Shown here piece by piece: positions 34,278 through 43,479 of a stretch of 64,000 nucleotides of DNA. The stretch lies in assembly GCF_025457425.1 (NCBI RefSeq), contig NZ_JAMXIA010000001.1:248001-312000 (forward strand). Direction: 5' to 3'. Under the pieces are notes generated by a model. That model worked only from the letters and a program-made list of their open reading frames with translations. It did no database searches and had not been told where the DNA came from. Each line of letters begins with the position of its first letter. The first letter of the stretch is position 1. Source of the DNA: Chryseobacterium foetidum. Lineage in GTDB: Bacteria > Bacteroidota > Bacteroidia > Flavobacteriales > Weeksellaceae. The translations under genes were made by a program, and so were the position numbers.

Positions 34278-34952
34278 ATGGCAATTCCAAAGCAAATATT
34301 TCAGACTTTTAAAACAAGTAAATTACCCTGGATTACGAGGTTTTATATTAAAAGAATGCTCAAAAAAAACCCTGAATACGAATATCATTTTTACGATGAT
34401 GAAAGAATTCAGAGCTTTTTTAAAGATGAGTTTCCACCGGAATATTCCAAAGCTTACAACAGATTGACCATTGGAGCTGCCAAAGCAGATTTTTTCAGGT
34501 ATGCCATTTTATATAAAAAAGGTGGTGTTTACCTCGATGTAGACAGTGGAATAAACATCCCGTTGAGAAAGCTTATTCGTGAAGACGATGTGGCATTGGT
34601 AACGGATGAAATTCCGCCGACATATTATGTACAATGGGGTCTGGTTTATGCAGCCGGACACCCATTTTTACAGAAAACATTAGAGAATATTCTGGATAAT
34701 ATTAAAAATAATCCTTATCCTCACAATGTTCACAAAACTACGGGACCAACTATTTATACAGACTCTATCAAACAATGTCTTGCCGAAAATCCCGATATTC
34801 CTCACCGCTTTTTGGCACCTCATTACGATAACAAAATGCAGTTCAAATATAAAATGGGTAAGTTCTTTCTTTACGGTGACAAATCTGAGCACTGGAAGAA
34901 AAAACAACTGACTCAAAATATTATAAAACCAGAAGATGAAGATAGCATTTGA
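34278..34952 (+). CDS. Glycosyltransferase, GT32-like (DXD sugar-binding family)
   Basis: A 224-residue enzyme of the Gly_transf_sug type. It starts IPKQIFQTFKTSKLPW (typical IPKxIHQxW-like start), continues YHFYDDERIQSFF, and carries the DXD motif in GGVYLDVDSG (D87/D89) after GAAKADFFRYAILYK. These enzymes use a nucleotide sugar and Mn to build capsule or glycan chains. The acceptor is unknown. It starts 10 bases after dapD and overlaps the next glycosyltransferase gene by 17 bases. Confidence 0.87.
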   Translation: MAIPKQIFQTFKTSKLPWITRFYIKRMLKKNPEYEYHFYDDERIQSFFKDEFPPEYSKAYNRLTIGAAKADFFRYAILYKKGGVYLDVDSGINIPLRKLIREDDVALVTDEIPPTYYVQWGLVYAAGHPFLQKTLENILDNIKNNPYPHNVHKTTGPTIYTDSIKQCLAENPDIPHRFLAPHYDNKMQFKYKMGKFFLYGDKSEHWKKKQLTQNIIKPEDEDSI

Positions 34953-36033
34953 TGCAAAACGCATCTTTTCAAGCGTGTCAGGACTGGGAAATTACTCCCG
35001 GGATTTGGTAAGAATTCTTGCAGAGTATTTTCCTGAAAATCAAAATATTCTAATCAGTAAAAAGACCTCGGAAAAAGGAGCTGAAATTTTAAAGCTTTCC
35101 AATATCTCTTATCTCAAAACTTCGAAAGGAACTTTGTCCCGACAGTTTAAAATGGGAACAGATGCGCAGAATGCCGGTGCAGATATTTTTCATGGACTTT
35201 CCGGTGAACTGCCTTTGAAATGGAACAGCAAACCAATCAAAAAAGTGGTGACCATCCACGATTTGATTTTCGAAAGGTATCCGGAGTATTACACATGGAT
35301 TGACAGAAAAATTCACTTCTGGAAGTTTAAAAAAGCCGCACAGTCTTCTGATAAAATCATTGCGATTTCTGAGCAGACTAAAGATGACATTATTCATTAT
35401 TTAAAAGTTCCGGAAAGCAAGATTGAAGTGATTTATCAGGGCTGTCATCATGCTTTTAAAGAAAATCAATCTGAAGAATTTATTAAAAAGGTAAAGGAAA
35501 AATTTCAGCTTCCTGAAAGATTTATTCTGAATGTCGGAACTATTGAGCCGCGGAAAAATTTATTGAATGTGGTGAAAGCACTTCAGGGAACTCAGATTCC
35601 TTTGGTGGTTGTTGGAACTAAAAAGCCGAAATATTTCAAACTTGTTGAAAAGGAAATTGATAAAAATAAAATTGATGTTCAGTTTCTGACAGGCGTTTCG
35701 ATGGATGAACTGGCGGTGATTTATAAACTCGCCGACATTTTTGTCTACCCAAGTTTCTTTGAAGGATTTGGAATTCCGGTGATTGAAGCTTTGTTTTCAA
35801 AAACTGTAGTGATTACGAGCAACACAAGCTGTCTTCCCGAAGCCGGAGGTCCTGATTCTGTTTATATTAATCCAAAAAGTCATCTTGACATTCAGGCGAA
35901 AATAAAGTTTCTGTGGGAAAATGAATCTGAACGTAAACGCCGTGCTGATAAGGGTTTTGACTTTGTTCAAAAATTTAATGACGAGCCGATTGCTAACGAA
36001 CTCATGAATCTTTATCAAAGAATTATTTCATAA
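34936..36033 (+). CDS. Glycosyltransferase family 4 (GT-B fold)
   Basis: A 365-residue glycosyltransferase. The N-terminal domain has GLGNYSRDLVRILAE; the C-terminal donor domain reads FILNVGTIEPRKNLLNVVKA, and the sugar-nucleotide site has FVYPSFFEGFGIPVIEAL with the E-x7-E pair. It is retaining and inverting details cannot be known. It overlaps the GT32-like gene by 17 bases in another frame, so the two are translated together and probably act on the same polysaccharide or glycan. It ends just before the his promoter. Confidence 0.92.
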   Translation: MKIAFDAKRIFSSVSGLGNYSRDLVRILAEYFPENQNILISKKTSEKGAEILKLSNISYLKTSKGTLSRQFKMGTDAQNAGADIFHGLSGELPLKWNSKPIKKVVTIHDLIFERYPEYYTWIDRKIHFWKFKKAAQSSDKIIAISEQTKDDIIHYLKVPESKIEVIYQGCHHAFKENQSEEFIKKVKEKFQLPERFILNVGTIEPRKNLLNVVKALQGTQIPLVVVGTKKPKYFKLVEKEIDKNKIDVQFLTGVSMDELAVIYKLADIFVYPSFFEGFGIPVIEALFSKTVVITSNTSCLPEAGGPDSVYINPKSHLDIQAKIKFLWENESERKRRADKGFDFVQKFNDEPIANELMNLYQRIIS

Positions 36034-36038
36034 AACTG

Positions 36039-36068
36039 TTGCAGGTTTAAAAATAAACTCTACATTTG
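36039..36068 (+). promoter_or_regulatory. Promoter of the histidine operon
   Basis: TTG (36039-36041), 19 bases, then TACATTTG (36061-36068), a full match to TTG/TAnnTTTG. The expected start of transcription is near 36075, about 13 bases before the leader peptide ATG. Confidence 0.85.
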
Positions 36069-36087
36069 TATCACAATATTTCAAAAA

Positions 36088-36135
36088 ATGAAACCGAATT
36101 TCTCAACACTTCATCATTATCATCATCTCAGCTAA
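36088..36135 (+). CDS. hisL: His operon leader peptide
   Basis: A 15-residue open frame, MKPNFSTLHHYHHLS. It holds four His codons (CAT at 36112, 36115, 36121 and 36124) broken only by one Tyr, just before the stop. It is placed between a strong promoter and a terminator, directly upstream of hisG. This is the classical design of a ribosome-dependent attenuator: lack of charged tRNA-His stalls the ribosome in the leader and prevents the terminator. Detection rests on sequence pattern and position. Confidence 0.88.
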   Translation: MKPNFSTLHHYHHLS

Positions 36136-36181
36136 GGCGGAAGTGATTGATATTTTGTGTTGAATTCATAAAAAATAAATT

Positions 36182-36212
36182 AAAAACCGTCTGAGTAAGG
36201 ACGGTTTTTTTG
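36182..36212 (+). terminator. Attenuator terminator of the his operon
   Basis: Stem AAAAACCGTC/GACGGTTTTT (36182-36191 and 36200-36209) followed by T-rich sequence, between hisL and hisG. Possible competing pairs are CTCAG (36127-36131) with CTGAG (36191-36195), and TCAACAC (36103-36109) with GTGTTGA (36157-36163). CACTTC (36107-36112) could also pair with GAAGTG (36140-36145). These would let ribosome position choose between terminator and antiterminator. Confidence 0.85.
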
Positions 36213-36280
36213 TTTCCAAATTTCTGTGAAATTTTCATAAATCCTCTTCATTTACTCAGACTAAAACTTTAAAAAAAGTA

Positions 36281-37138
36281 ATGAGTAAACTAAAAATTGC
36301 CATTCAGAAAAACGGCCGGTTGTACGAAGAATCTCTTCAGCTTCTCAAAGACTGCGGCATTTCTGTCAACAACGGCAAAGACCAGCTGAAGGTTTTGGTA
36401 GACAATTTCCCATTGGAAATTATGTATCTCCGAAACTCAGATATTCCACAATATCTCGAGGATGGAGTAGTTGATATCGCCATCGTTGGAGAAAATCTTC
36501 TGGCAGAAAAACAGAAAGAAAATGAAATTGTACAGAAATTAGGCTTTTCAAAATGCCGTGTTTCTCTCGCCATTCCGAAAGACATTGATACCAATCAACC
36601 ACAATATTTCAATGGAAAAAAGATTGCCACATCATATCCCAACACACTTCAAAAATATTTAAGCGAAAATAACATTCAGGCTGATATTCACGTGATTTCA
36701 GGCTCCGTGGAAATCGCTCCCAACATCGGACTGGCAGACGGAATCTGTGACATTGTAAGTTCCGGAAGTACTTTATTTAAAAATGGATTGCGTGAGACGG
36801 TCACACTTCTAAAATCCGAAGCTGTTCTGGCAAAAAATATCAATCTCAATGCTTCTCAGGAGAAAATTTTAGACAAATTACTTTTCAGAATTAAAGCGGT
36901 TTTAAAGGCTAAAAATTCAAAATATATTCTGATGAATGTTCCCAACGATAAGATTTCAGAAATCTCAAATGTACTTCCCGTTTTAAAAAGTCCGACGGTT
37001 ATTCCGCTTGCTGAAGAGGGTTGGAGCAGCATTCATTCCGTTATCGACGAAGAACGTTTCTGGGATGTCATCGATAAATTGAAACTGAAAGGTGCACAGG
37101 ATATTTTAATCATTCCAATCGATAAAATGGTAATTTAA
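36281..37138 (+). CDS. hisG: ATP phosphoribosyltransferase
   Basis: A 285-residue enzyme of the long HisG form, which joins ATP and PRPP in the first step of histidine synthesis. It begins LKIAIQKNGRLYEESLQLL and has DIAIVGENLL, ISGSVEIAPNIGLADGICDI (PRPP-site region) and a C-terminal regulatory domain (KYILMNVPNDKISEIS) where histidine binds in the long form. It is the first structural gene after the attenuator. hisD follows after 1 base. Confidence 0.96.
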   Translation: MSKLKIAIQKNGRLYEESLQLLKDCGISVNNGKDQLKVLVDNFPLEIMYLRNSDIPQYLEDGVVDIAIVGENLLAEKQKENEIVQKLGFSKCRVSLAIPKDIDTNQPQYFNGKKIATSYPNTLQKYLSENNIQADIHVISGSVEIAPNIGLADGICDIVSSGSTLFKNGLRETVTLLKSEAVLAKNINLNASQEKILDKLLFRIKAVLKAKNSKYILMNVPNDKISEISNVLPVLKSPTVIPLAEEGWSSIHSVIDEERFWDVIDKLKLKGAQDILIIPIDKMVI

Positions 37139-37139
37139 G

Positions 37140-38414
37140 ATGAATATTTATAAAAATCCAAAAAGAGAAAACTGGTTTGAATTAACCAAAAGGCCGGTTT
37201 TGAAAAGGCAGGAAATCTCGGAAACCATCAAAGAAATCTTTGCAGAAGTTGAAAAAATTGGAGATCAGGCATTGATCAATTATGCAGAAAAATTTGATTC
37301 TGCTAAAATTAATCTGCTAAATGTAACTGCTGAAGAAATCAATAATGCAGAAAATTCAATATTAGAAGATTTAAAATCAGCTATTCAGATTGCTAAAGAA
37401 AATATTACCAAATTTCACGCTTCACAAATAGTTGAAGTTGAAAAAATCGAAACCACAAAAGGCGTCTTTTGCTGGAGGGAAAACAGAGCCATTGAAAAAG
37501 TGGGAATCTACATTCCCGGAGGAACAGCTCCTCTTTTTTCAACGGTTTTAATGCTCGCAATTCCTGCTCAACTGGCGGGTTGCAAAGAGATTATCTTATG
37601 TACACCTCCAGATAAAAACGGAAATATCAATCCGGCAATTCTTTATACAGCAAAGCTTTGCGGCGTTTCAAAAATATTTAAAGTAGGTGGAGCGCAGGCG
37701 GTTGCTGCGATGACTTTCGGTACAGAAACGATTCCGAATGTGTATAAAATATTTGGCCCTGGAAACCAGTTTGTGGTTGCGGCAAAAGATTTTGCCCAAA
37801 GTTTTGGAGTCGCCATCGATATGCCTGCCGGACCGAGCGAAGTTTTGGTCATCGCCGATGAAAATGCTGTTCCTGAATATTGTGCAGCAGATTTGTTATC
37901 TCAGGCAGAGCATGGAAGCGACAGTCAGGTGATTTTTATTTCAACCGACTTAAAAGTTTTAAATGAAACCATTGAAGAAGTTAAAAAACAGATTCAGGTA
38001 CTTCCACGAAACGAATTTGCACAGCAATCTTTGAATAACAGCCATTTTATTTTATTGGATTCTGTAGAAGAAGCTTTGGAATTCAGCAATCTGTATGCTC
38101 CTGAGCATTTGATTTTAGCAGTTAAGGATTTCGAAAAATATATTGACCAAATTCAAAATGCAGGTTCAGTTTTTCTCGGAAATTATTCCTGTGAAAGCGC
38201 CGGAGATTACGCCAGTGGAACCAATCATACGCTACCAACAAACGGTTTTGCGAAAAACTACAGCGGAGTTTCGCTGGACAGTTTTGTGAAGAAAATTACA
38301 TTTCAGAATCTTTCAAAAGAGGGCTTACAGAATTTAGGGAAAACAATCGAACTCATGGCGGAAGCAGAAGGTCTTTTAGCTCATAAAAATGCAGTGTTTA
38401 TCAGGTTAAAATAA
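37140..38414 (+). CDS. hisD: Histidinol dehydrogenase
   Basis: A 424-residue NAD and zinc enzyme that oxidises histidinol to histidine in the last two steps. Family marks are VGIYIPGGTAPLFSTVLMLA, VGGAQAVAAMTFGTETIP, KIFGPGNQFVVAAKDF, DMPAGPSEVLVIADENA, LLSQAEHGSDSQ with metal His and Gln, and YASGTNHTLPT. Its length is normal. It is packed between hisG and hisC. Confidence 0.96.
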   Translation: MNIYKNPKRENWFELTKRPVLKRQEISETIKEIFAEVEKIGDQALINYAEKFDSAKINLLNVTAEEINNAENSILEDLKSAIQIAKENITKFHASQIVEVEKIETTKGVFCWRENRAIEKVGIYIPGGTAPLFSTVLMLAIPAQLAGCKEIILCTPPDKNGNINPAILYTAKLCGVSKIFKVGGAQAVAAMTFGTETIPNVYKIFGPGNQFVVAAKDFAQSFGVAIDMPAGPSEVLVIADENAVPEYCAADLLSQAEHGSDSQVIFISTDLKVLNETIEEVKKQIQVLPRNEFAQQSLNNSHFILLDSVEEALEFSNLYAPEHLILAVKDFEKYIDQIQNAGSVFLGNYSCESAGDYASGTNHTLPTNGFAKNYSGVSLDSFVKKITFQNLSKEGLQNLGKTIELMAEAEGLLAHKNAVFIRLK

Positions 38415-38418
38415 AATT

Positions 38419-39444
38419 ATGACAACAATAAATATTAAAAATTTAGTTAGAAAAAATATTTTGGAACTGCAACCATACATCAGTTTCAGAGACAATAATG
38501 CTTTTGAAAACCCTTTGCTGATGGACGCAAACGAGAGTCCATTTGGGGAATTTAACCGCTATCCGGATTCCACGCACAGAAATTTGAGAGAAAAAATCTC
38601 AGCTTTAAAAAACATTTTACCAAGTCAGATTGCCATCGGAAATGGAAGTGATGAACTGATAGATTTAATTATTAAAATTTTCTGTGAACCGAAAAAAGAT
38701 TCTGTTCTGGTAATGAATCCATCTTTCGCGATGTATGGATTTTACGCAACAATCAATGAAAACAAAGTGTTACAGCTTAATCTGAATGAAGATTTTGATA
38801 TAATAAAGGAAGAATTTTTAAATATCATTCAGGAAAATCAACTCAAAATTTTATTTCTCTGTTCGCCCAACAATCCAACCGGAAATTCAATCAGTGACAT
38901 TGAATTTTACATCAAAAATTTTGATGGAATTGTGCTGATTGACGAAGCTTATATTGAGTTTTCAGAACAAAAATCCTGTTTAGACTTGATCGGTGAATAT
39001 CCAAATCTCATCGTTTTACAAACCTTTTCCAAAGCGTGGGGATTGGCTGGTGCGAGGGTTGGAATTGCTTATTCTTCCGCAGAAATAACGAATTTAATTT
39101 ACACGGTAAAATCGCCTTACAACGTCAATGTTCTGAGTCAGAATTTAGTCCTTGAAAAATTAGATCAGATTGAAGATTTTCAAAATAATTTAAATGAAAT
39201 TTTGAAAGAGCGGCAATGGCTGAAATATCAACTTGAAGATTTAGAATGCATTTCAAAAGTTTTTCCAACAGATGCCAATTTCTTTTTGATTGAATTTAAA
39301 AATGCCGAAAAAGTTTACGCTAAACTAATTGAAAATGAAATTTTGACCAGCAAAAGATTCCTTCAGATTCCCAGCTGTATCAGGCTGAATGTTGGAAGCC
39401 GAAATGAAAATGAAAGACTAATAAATGTTCTGAAAAATATTTAA
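38419..39444 (+). CDS. hisC: Histidinol-phosphate aminotransferase
   Basis: A 341-residue PLP aminotransferase that makes histidinol phosphate. It reads [60 protein letters not shown] and the PLP lysine in [19 protein letters not shown]. hisB follows after 1 base. The starting ATG at 38419 is 4 bases after hisD. Confidence 0.95.
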   Translation: MTTINIKNLVRKNILELQPYISFRDNNAFENPLLMDANESPFGEFNRYPDSTHRNLREKISALKNILPSQIAIGNGSDELIDLIIKIFCEPKKDSVLVMNPSFAMYGFYATINENKVLQLNLNEDFDIIKEEFLNIIQENQLKILFLCSPNNPTGNSISDIEFYIKNFDGIVLIDEAYIEFSEQKSCLDLIGEYPNLIVLQTFSKAWGLAGARVGIAYSSAEITNLIYTVKSPYNVNVLSQNLVLEKLDQIEDFQNNLNEILKERQWLKYQLEDLECISKVFPTDANFFLIEFKNAEKVYAKLIENEILTSKRFLQIPSCIRLNVGSRNENERLINVLKNI

Positions 39445-39445
39445 A

Positions 39446-40540
39446 ATGAAAAAAGTACTATTCATCGACCGCGACGGAACACTGATTTTAGAACCGCCAA
39501 CAGATTTTCAGGTTGATTCTTTGGAAAAACTTGAATTCTATCCTTTCGTCTTTCAAAATTTAGCCAAAATTGCAAAAGAACTGGACTACGAACTGGTGAT
39601 GGTCACCAATCAGGATGGTTTGGGAACGGAGAGTTTTCCTTTTGAAGACTTCATAAAACCTCAGGATAAAATGTTGAAAGCTTTTGAGAACGAAGGTATT
39701 CATTTCACTGATATTTTAATTGACAAAAGTTTTGAACATGAAAATTCTCCAAACAGAAAACCTGAAATCGGAATGTTGGGAAAATATCTTTACGGCAATT
39801 ATGATTTGAAAAATTCCTTTGTCATCGGAGATCGTTTAACCGATATTCAATTGGCTAAAAATTTAGGTTCAAAAAGTATTTTCATCAATGAATCTGAAAA
39901 TAAGGATGCTGATTTAACCACAAAAAACTGGAACGAAATCTATCAGTTTTTAAAACAAATTCCAAGAAAAGCTAAAGCTTACCGAAAGACCAATGAAACC
40001 GAAATTGAAGTCGAAGTGAATCTTGATGGAAGCGGAAATTCTGAAATTTTTACATGTTTACATTTTTTTGATCATATGCTTGAACAGATTTCGAAGCACG
40101 GAAATTTAGATTTGAAAATCAAGGTAAACGGAGATCTGCAGGTTGATGAACATCATACCATTGAAGACACAGGAATCGTAATCGGAGAAGCTATTTTACA
40201 AGCCTTGGGAAAGAAAAAAGGGATTGAAAGATATGGTTTTCTGCTTCCAATGGATGATTGTCTTTCTCAGGTGGCAATTGATTTTGGCGGACGACCTTGG
40301 TTGGTTTGGGAAGCTGATTTTAAAAGGGAAAAAATTGGCGATGTGCCGACGGAAATGTTTTACCACTTTTTCAAGTCATTTACAGATGCCGCAAAATGCA
40401 ATTTAAATATTAAATCGGAAGGTGAAAACGAGCATCACAAGATTGAATCTATTTTTAAGGCTTTTGCAAAAGCAATAAAAATGGCAGTTAATCAAACCGA
40501 TGAAAATTACAATTTACCATCAACAAAAGGAAGTTTATAA
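39446..40540 (+). CDS. hisB: Bifunctional histidinol-phosphatase / imidazoleglycerol-phosphate dehydratase
   Basis: A 364-residue fusion. The N-terminal HAD phosphatase (1-165) starts [15 protein letters not shown] with the nucleophile Asp, and has [18 protein letters not shown]. The C-terminal dehydratase (175-364) has [34 protein letters not shown] and [15 protein letters not shown], with metal-binding histidines. It covers two steps of the pathway. hisH starts 1 base after its stop. The two-domain form fits the Bacteroidota and enteric type. Confidence 0.95.
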   Translation: MKKVLFIDRDGTLILEPPTDFQVDSLEKLEFYPFVFQNLAKIAKELDYELVMVTNQDGLGTESFPFEDFIKPQDKMLKAFENEGIHFTDILIDKSFEHENSPNRKPEIGMLGKYLYGNYDLKNSFVIGDRLTDIQLAKNLGSKSIFINESENKDADLTTKNWNEIYQFLKQIPRKAKAYRKTNETEIEVEVNLDGSGNSEIFTCLHFFDHMLEQISKHGNLDLKIKVNGDLQVDEHHTIEDTGIVIGEAILQALGKKKGIERYGFLLPMDDCLSQVAIDFGGRPWLVWEADFKREKIGDVPTEMFYHFFKSFTDAAKCNLNIKSEGENEHHKIESIFKAFAKAIKMAVNQTDENYNLPSTKGSL

Positions 40541-40541
40541 G

Positions 40542-41120
40542 ATGATAGCCATTATAAAATACAACGGCGGAAACGTGAATTCCGTTCAGAATGCTTTGGA
40601 GAGACTGGGTTTTGAATCAATGATTACAGATGATTTTGAATTGATAAAAAACGCAGAAAAAGTAATCTTTCCGGGGGTTGGTGAAGCTTCTTCGGCGATG
40701 AAAGTTTTAAAAGAGAAGGGTTTGGATCAATTGATTCCGTCATTGAGTCAACCTGTTTTGGGAATTTGCCTCGGAATGCAGCTGATGTGTAAAAATAATG
40801 AAGAAGGAAATACGGTTGGAATGGGAATTTTCGACTGCGATGTGAAAAAGTTCCCCCCACTAAATCTCGTTCCGCACATGGGTTGGAATAATGTTTCAAA
40901 TTTGAAATCTCTTTTATTTTCAGAAATTTCGGAGGAAAATGATCTGTATTTCGTTCACAGTTATTACTGTGAATTATCAGAAAATACAAGTTCGGTCTGT
41001 GATTATATTTTGCCTTTCAGTGCTTCACTGCAGAAAGATAATTTCTTTGCGACTCAGTTTCATCCTGAAAAATCAGGAAAGTATGGGAATGAGTTGTTTA
41101 AAAACTTTTTAAAACTTTAA
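40542..41120 (+). CDS. hisH: Imidazole glycerol phosphate synthase, glutaminase subunit
   Basis: A 192-residue class I glutamine amidotransferase that supplies ammonia to HisF. The nucleophile Cys is in GICLGMQLMCK, and the catalytic His-Glu pair in TQFHPEKSGKYGNELFKNF. The ATG at 40542 (MIAIIKYNGGNVNSV) is chosen; 14 codons upstream belong to the hisB end in another frame. A 106-base gap with a repeat-like mini-frame separates it from hisA. Confidence 0.94.
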   Translation: MIAIIKYNGGNVNSVQNALERLGFESMITDDFELIKNAEKVIFPGVGEASSAMKVLKEKGLDQLIPSLSQPVLGICLGMQLMCKNNEEGNTVGMGIFDCDVKKFPPLNLVPHMGWNNVSNLKSLLFSEISEENDLYFVHSYYCELSENTSSVCDYILPFSASLQKDNFFATQFHPEKSGKYGNELFKNFLKL

Positions 41121-41226
41121 AAATGAAAACGCCATGATTGCAAATAGAAATATCCGTGAAAAAAGTGCGATTGCGTCACTTGTCGCTATTCTTCGGGATG
41201 ACTTATTAAAACAATAAAAACTACAT
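41121..41226. other. Gap between hisH and hisA with a 27-codon mini-frame
   Basis: Unlike the other his genes, which lie within 0-4 bases, this gap is 106 bases. It holds a short open frame (41134-41217, MIANRNIREKSAIASLVAIL and so on) and looks like an inserted repeat remnant rather than a gene. No hairpin with a T run is seen, so transcription should pass through. Confidence 0.5.
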
Positions 41227-41946
41227 ATGAAAATTATACCTGCAATAGATATCATCGACGGAAAGTGTGTGCGACTGTCGAAAGGTGATTACAATACCAA
41301 GAAAATATACAACGAAAATCCGCTTGAAGTCGCCAAAGAATTTGAAAGTTTTGGAATTCAGTTTCTTCATTTAGTAGATTTGGATGGAGCAAAATCAAAA
41401 CATATTGTTAATCAGAAAGTACTTGAAAATATTGCGAAAGAAACTTCTTTGCACATCGATTTTGGTGGTGGACTGAAAACTGAAAATGATATTGAAATCG
41501 CATTTAACTGTGGAGCAAAACAGATTACAATTGGCAGTATCGCCGTTCAGAATCCTGAGTTTTGTTTTCAACTAATTGAAAAATACGGCGCTGAAAAAGT
41601 AATTCTTGGTGCAGATTGCGAAAACAAAAAGATAAAAACTGCTGGCTGGCTCGAAGAAAGTGATAAAAATGTGATTGATTTTATTTTGGATTTTCAGAAT
41701 AAGGGCATTCAAAATGTGATTTGTACTGACATCTCAAAAGACGGAATGCTGGAAGGTGCTTCCACAGAATTATATCAGGAAATTTTAGAGAAAACAAAAA
41801 TACAATTGGTAGCAAGTGGCGGAATTTCCTGTATTGAAGATGTTTTTCTGATGAAAGAAATTGGTTGTGCAGGAACAATAATCGGTAAGGCAATTTATGA
41901 AGGTAAAATTGCTCTGAAAGACTTGCAGAAATTTATTGAAAACTAA
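41227..41946 (+). CDS. hisA: Phosphoribosylformimino-5-aminoimidazole carboxamide ribotide isomerase
   Basis: A 239-residue TIM barrel that performs an Amadori rearrangement. The start [20 protein letters not shown] is the standard HisA N-terminus with the catalytic Asp, and [40 protein letters not shown] and [20 protein letters not shown] follow the phosphate loops. It is related to HisF by ancient duplication. It is separated from hisF by a 155-base spacer with hairpin repeats. Confidence 0.95.
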   Translation: MKIIPAIDIIDGKCVRLSKGDYNTKKIYNENPLEVAKEFESFGIQFLHLVDLDGAKSKHIVNQKVLENIAKETSLHIDFGGGLKTENDIEIAFNCGAKQITIGSIAVQNPEFCFQLIEKYGAEKVILGADCENKKIKTAGWLEESDKNVIDFILDFQNKGIQNVICTDISKDGMLEGASTELYQEILEKTKIQLVASGGISCIEDVFLMKEIGCAGTIIGKAIYEGKIALKDLQKFIEN

Positions 41947-42030
41947 ATTTGGATTTCTTTAAACTAAATTCATTCTAGTCACTATAAACTTTTTAGAGGA
42001 ACATATCAGCTTAAAAACTTACATCAACAA

Positions 42031-42074
42031 GTCCCGACGGGACGCTTTAACAAAGGATAGGATGAAATCCTATC
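42031..42074 (+). repeat. Paired hairpin repeat between hisA and hisF
   Basis: Two palindromes in tandem: GTCCCG-A-CGGGAC (42031-42043) and GATAGGA-TGAAA-TCCTATC (42056-42074). They have no T run, so they are not a clear terminator. The pair resembles dispersed palindromic elements found between genes in this phylum; it sits 27 bases before hisF. Confidence 0.6.
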
Positions 42075-42101
42075 AGCATTACACATAACAAATAAGAAAA
42101 A

Positions 42102-42854
42102 ATGCTCAAAAAAAGAATAATCCCCTGCCTCGATATCAAAGACGGAATCACCGTGAAAGGAATCAACTTTGAGGGTCTGAGAAACGCCGGAAACCCCATT
42201 GACTTAGCCAAGAAATACGAAATTGAAGGAGCTGACGAACTGGTTTTTCTCGACATCACAGCAACCATTGAAGAGCGAAAAACTTTTGTAGAACTGGTGA
42301 AAAATATTGCGAAAGAACTGAGTATACCCTTTACAGTTGGCGGCGGAATTTCGTCCGTAGAAGACGTCAGGAAACTTCTGGAAGCAGGAGCTGATAAAAT
42401 CAGTATCAATTCTTCTGCAGTGAAAAATCCATATCTGATTTCTGAACTGGCAAAAGAATTTGGCAGTCAGTGCATCGTCGTGGCGATTGATACGAAATTT
42501 GTTAATGATGAAGACTGGGTTTTTGTGAAAGGCGGAAGGGAAATGACTCCGTTGAAAACATTGGATTGGGCAAAAAAAACAGAAGAACTGGGAGCCGGCG
42601 AGATTCTTTTAACGTCAATGAATGGCGACGGAACAAAAAACGGTTTTGATTTAAGATTGACGAAACTCATTTCTGAAAATATAAATATTCCCGTGATTGC
42701 TTCGGGTGGAGCGGGAAAAAAGGAAGATTTCGAAGATGTTTTTAAACTTACAAAAGCTACCGGAGCTTTAGCAGCAAGCGTTTTTCATTTTGGAGAAATT
42801 CGAATTGATGACTTAAAAAATGAATTAAAAAACAGAAACATTAGTGTAAGATGA
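42102..42854 (+). CDS. hisF: Imidazole glycerol phosphate synthase, cyclase subunit
   Basis: A 250-residue TIM barrel, partner of HisH, that makes IGP and AICAR. Marks are [20 protein letters not shown] with the catalytic Asp, [52 protein letters not shown] and [18 protein letters not shown]. It overlaps hisIE by 4 bases (ATGA), so translation is coupled. Confidence 0.96.
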   Translation: MLKKRIIPCLDIKDGITVKGINFEGLRNAGNPIDLAKKYEIEGADELVFLDITATIEERKTFVELVKNIAKELSIPFTVGGGISSVEDVRKLLEAGADKISINSSAVKNPYLISELAKEFGSQCIVVAIDTKFVNDEDWVFVKGGREMTPLKTLDWAKKTEELGAGEILLTSMNGDGTKNGFDLRLTKLISENINIPVIASGGAGKKEDFEDVFKLTKATGALAASVFHFGEIRIDDLKNELKNRNISVR

Positions 42855-43438
42855 AAATAGATTTTAATAAAACAGATGGATTGGTTCCGGTCATTATTCA
42901 GGATGACAGAACTTTGCAGATTTTAATGCTGGGTTACATGAACGAAGAAGCTTTTAACAAAACAGAAGATGAAGGCATTGTCACTTTTTTTAGCCGTTCA
43001 AAAAACAGATTATGGACGAAAGGTGAGGAGTCAGGAAATTTTTTAAAAGTAAGAAACATTCAGATTGATTGTGATCAGGATACGGTTTTAATTAAAGTGA
43101 TTCCAACAAATATTGTTTGCCACACCGGAACTTTCAGCTGTTTTGGCGAGAAAGATTCCAAAGGTTTTCTGTATGAACTGGAAGAAAAAATAGCTCAGAG
43201 AATTGATGATCAGGTTGAAGATTCTTACACGTATTCTTTATTTCAGCGAGGCATCAACAAAGTCGCTCAGAAAGTGGGAGAGGAAGCTGTAGAACTGGTG
43301 ATAGAAGCAAAAGATAACGATGCTGACTTATTTAAAAATGAGGCTGCAGATTTATTATATCACTTTTTAATTTTACTGAAAGCAAAAAACTTTTCTTTAA
43401 ATGAAATTGAAAAAATTCTGTTGGAAAGAAATCAATAA
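42851..43438 (+). CDS. hisIE: Bifunctional phosphoribosyl-AMP cyclohydrolase / phosphoribosyl-ATP pyrophosphatase
   Basis: A 195-residue fusion of HisI (1-105) and HisE (110-195). HisI has [40 protein letters not shown] and the metal cysteines in CDQDTVLIK and CHTGTFSCF. HisE, a MazG-like helical pyrophosphatase, has [20 protein letters not shown] and [14 protein letters not shown]. It closes the operon, which thus holds all enzymes of the pathway. A strong terminator follows. Confidence 0.95.
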   Translation: MKIDFNKTDGLVPVIIQDDRTLQILMLGYMNEEAFNKTEDEGIVTFFSRSKNRLWTKGEESGNFLKVRNIQIDCDQDTVLIKVIPTNIVCHTGTFSCFGEKDSKGFLYELEEKIAQRIDDQVEDSYTYSLFQRGINKVAQKVGEEAVELVIEAKDNDADLFKNEAADLLYHFLILLKAKNFSLNEIEKILLERNQ

Positions 43439-43440
43439 AA

Positions 43441-43462
43441 AAACCTGCATTTCTGCAGGTTT
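43441..43462. terminator. Terminator of the his operon
   Basis: Perfect 9-bp stem AAACCTGCA/TGCAGGTTT with loop TTTC, with an A run before it and T run after it. It can end both the his operon and the convergent M28 peptidase gene. Confidence 0.85.
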
Positions 43463-43479
43463 CGTGTTATATCAAATAA

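Noticed and set aside
41134..41217. 27-codon frame between hisH and hisA as a gene
   Set aside because: Too short, no motif, and it resembles repeat remnants; kept only as a note on the gap.
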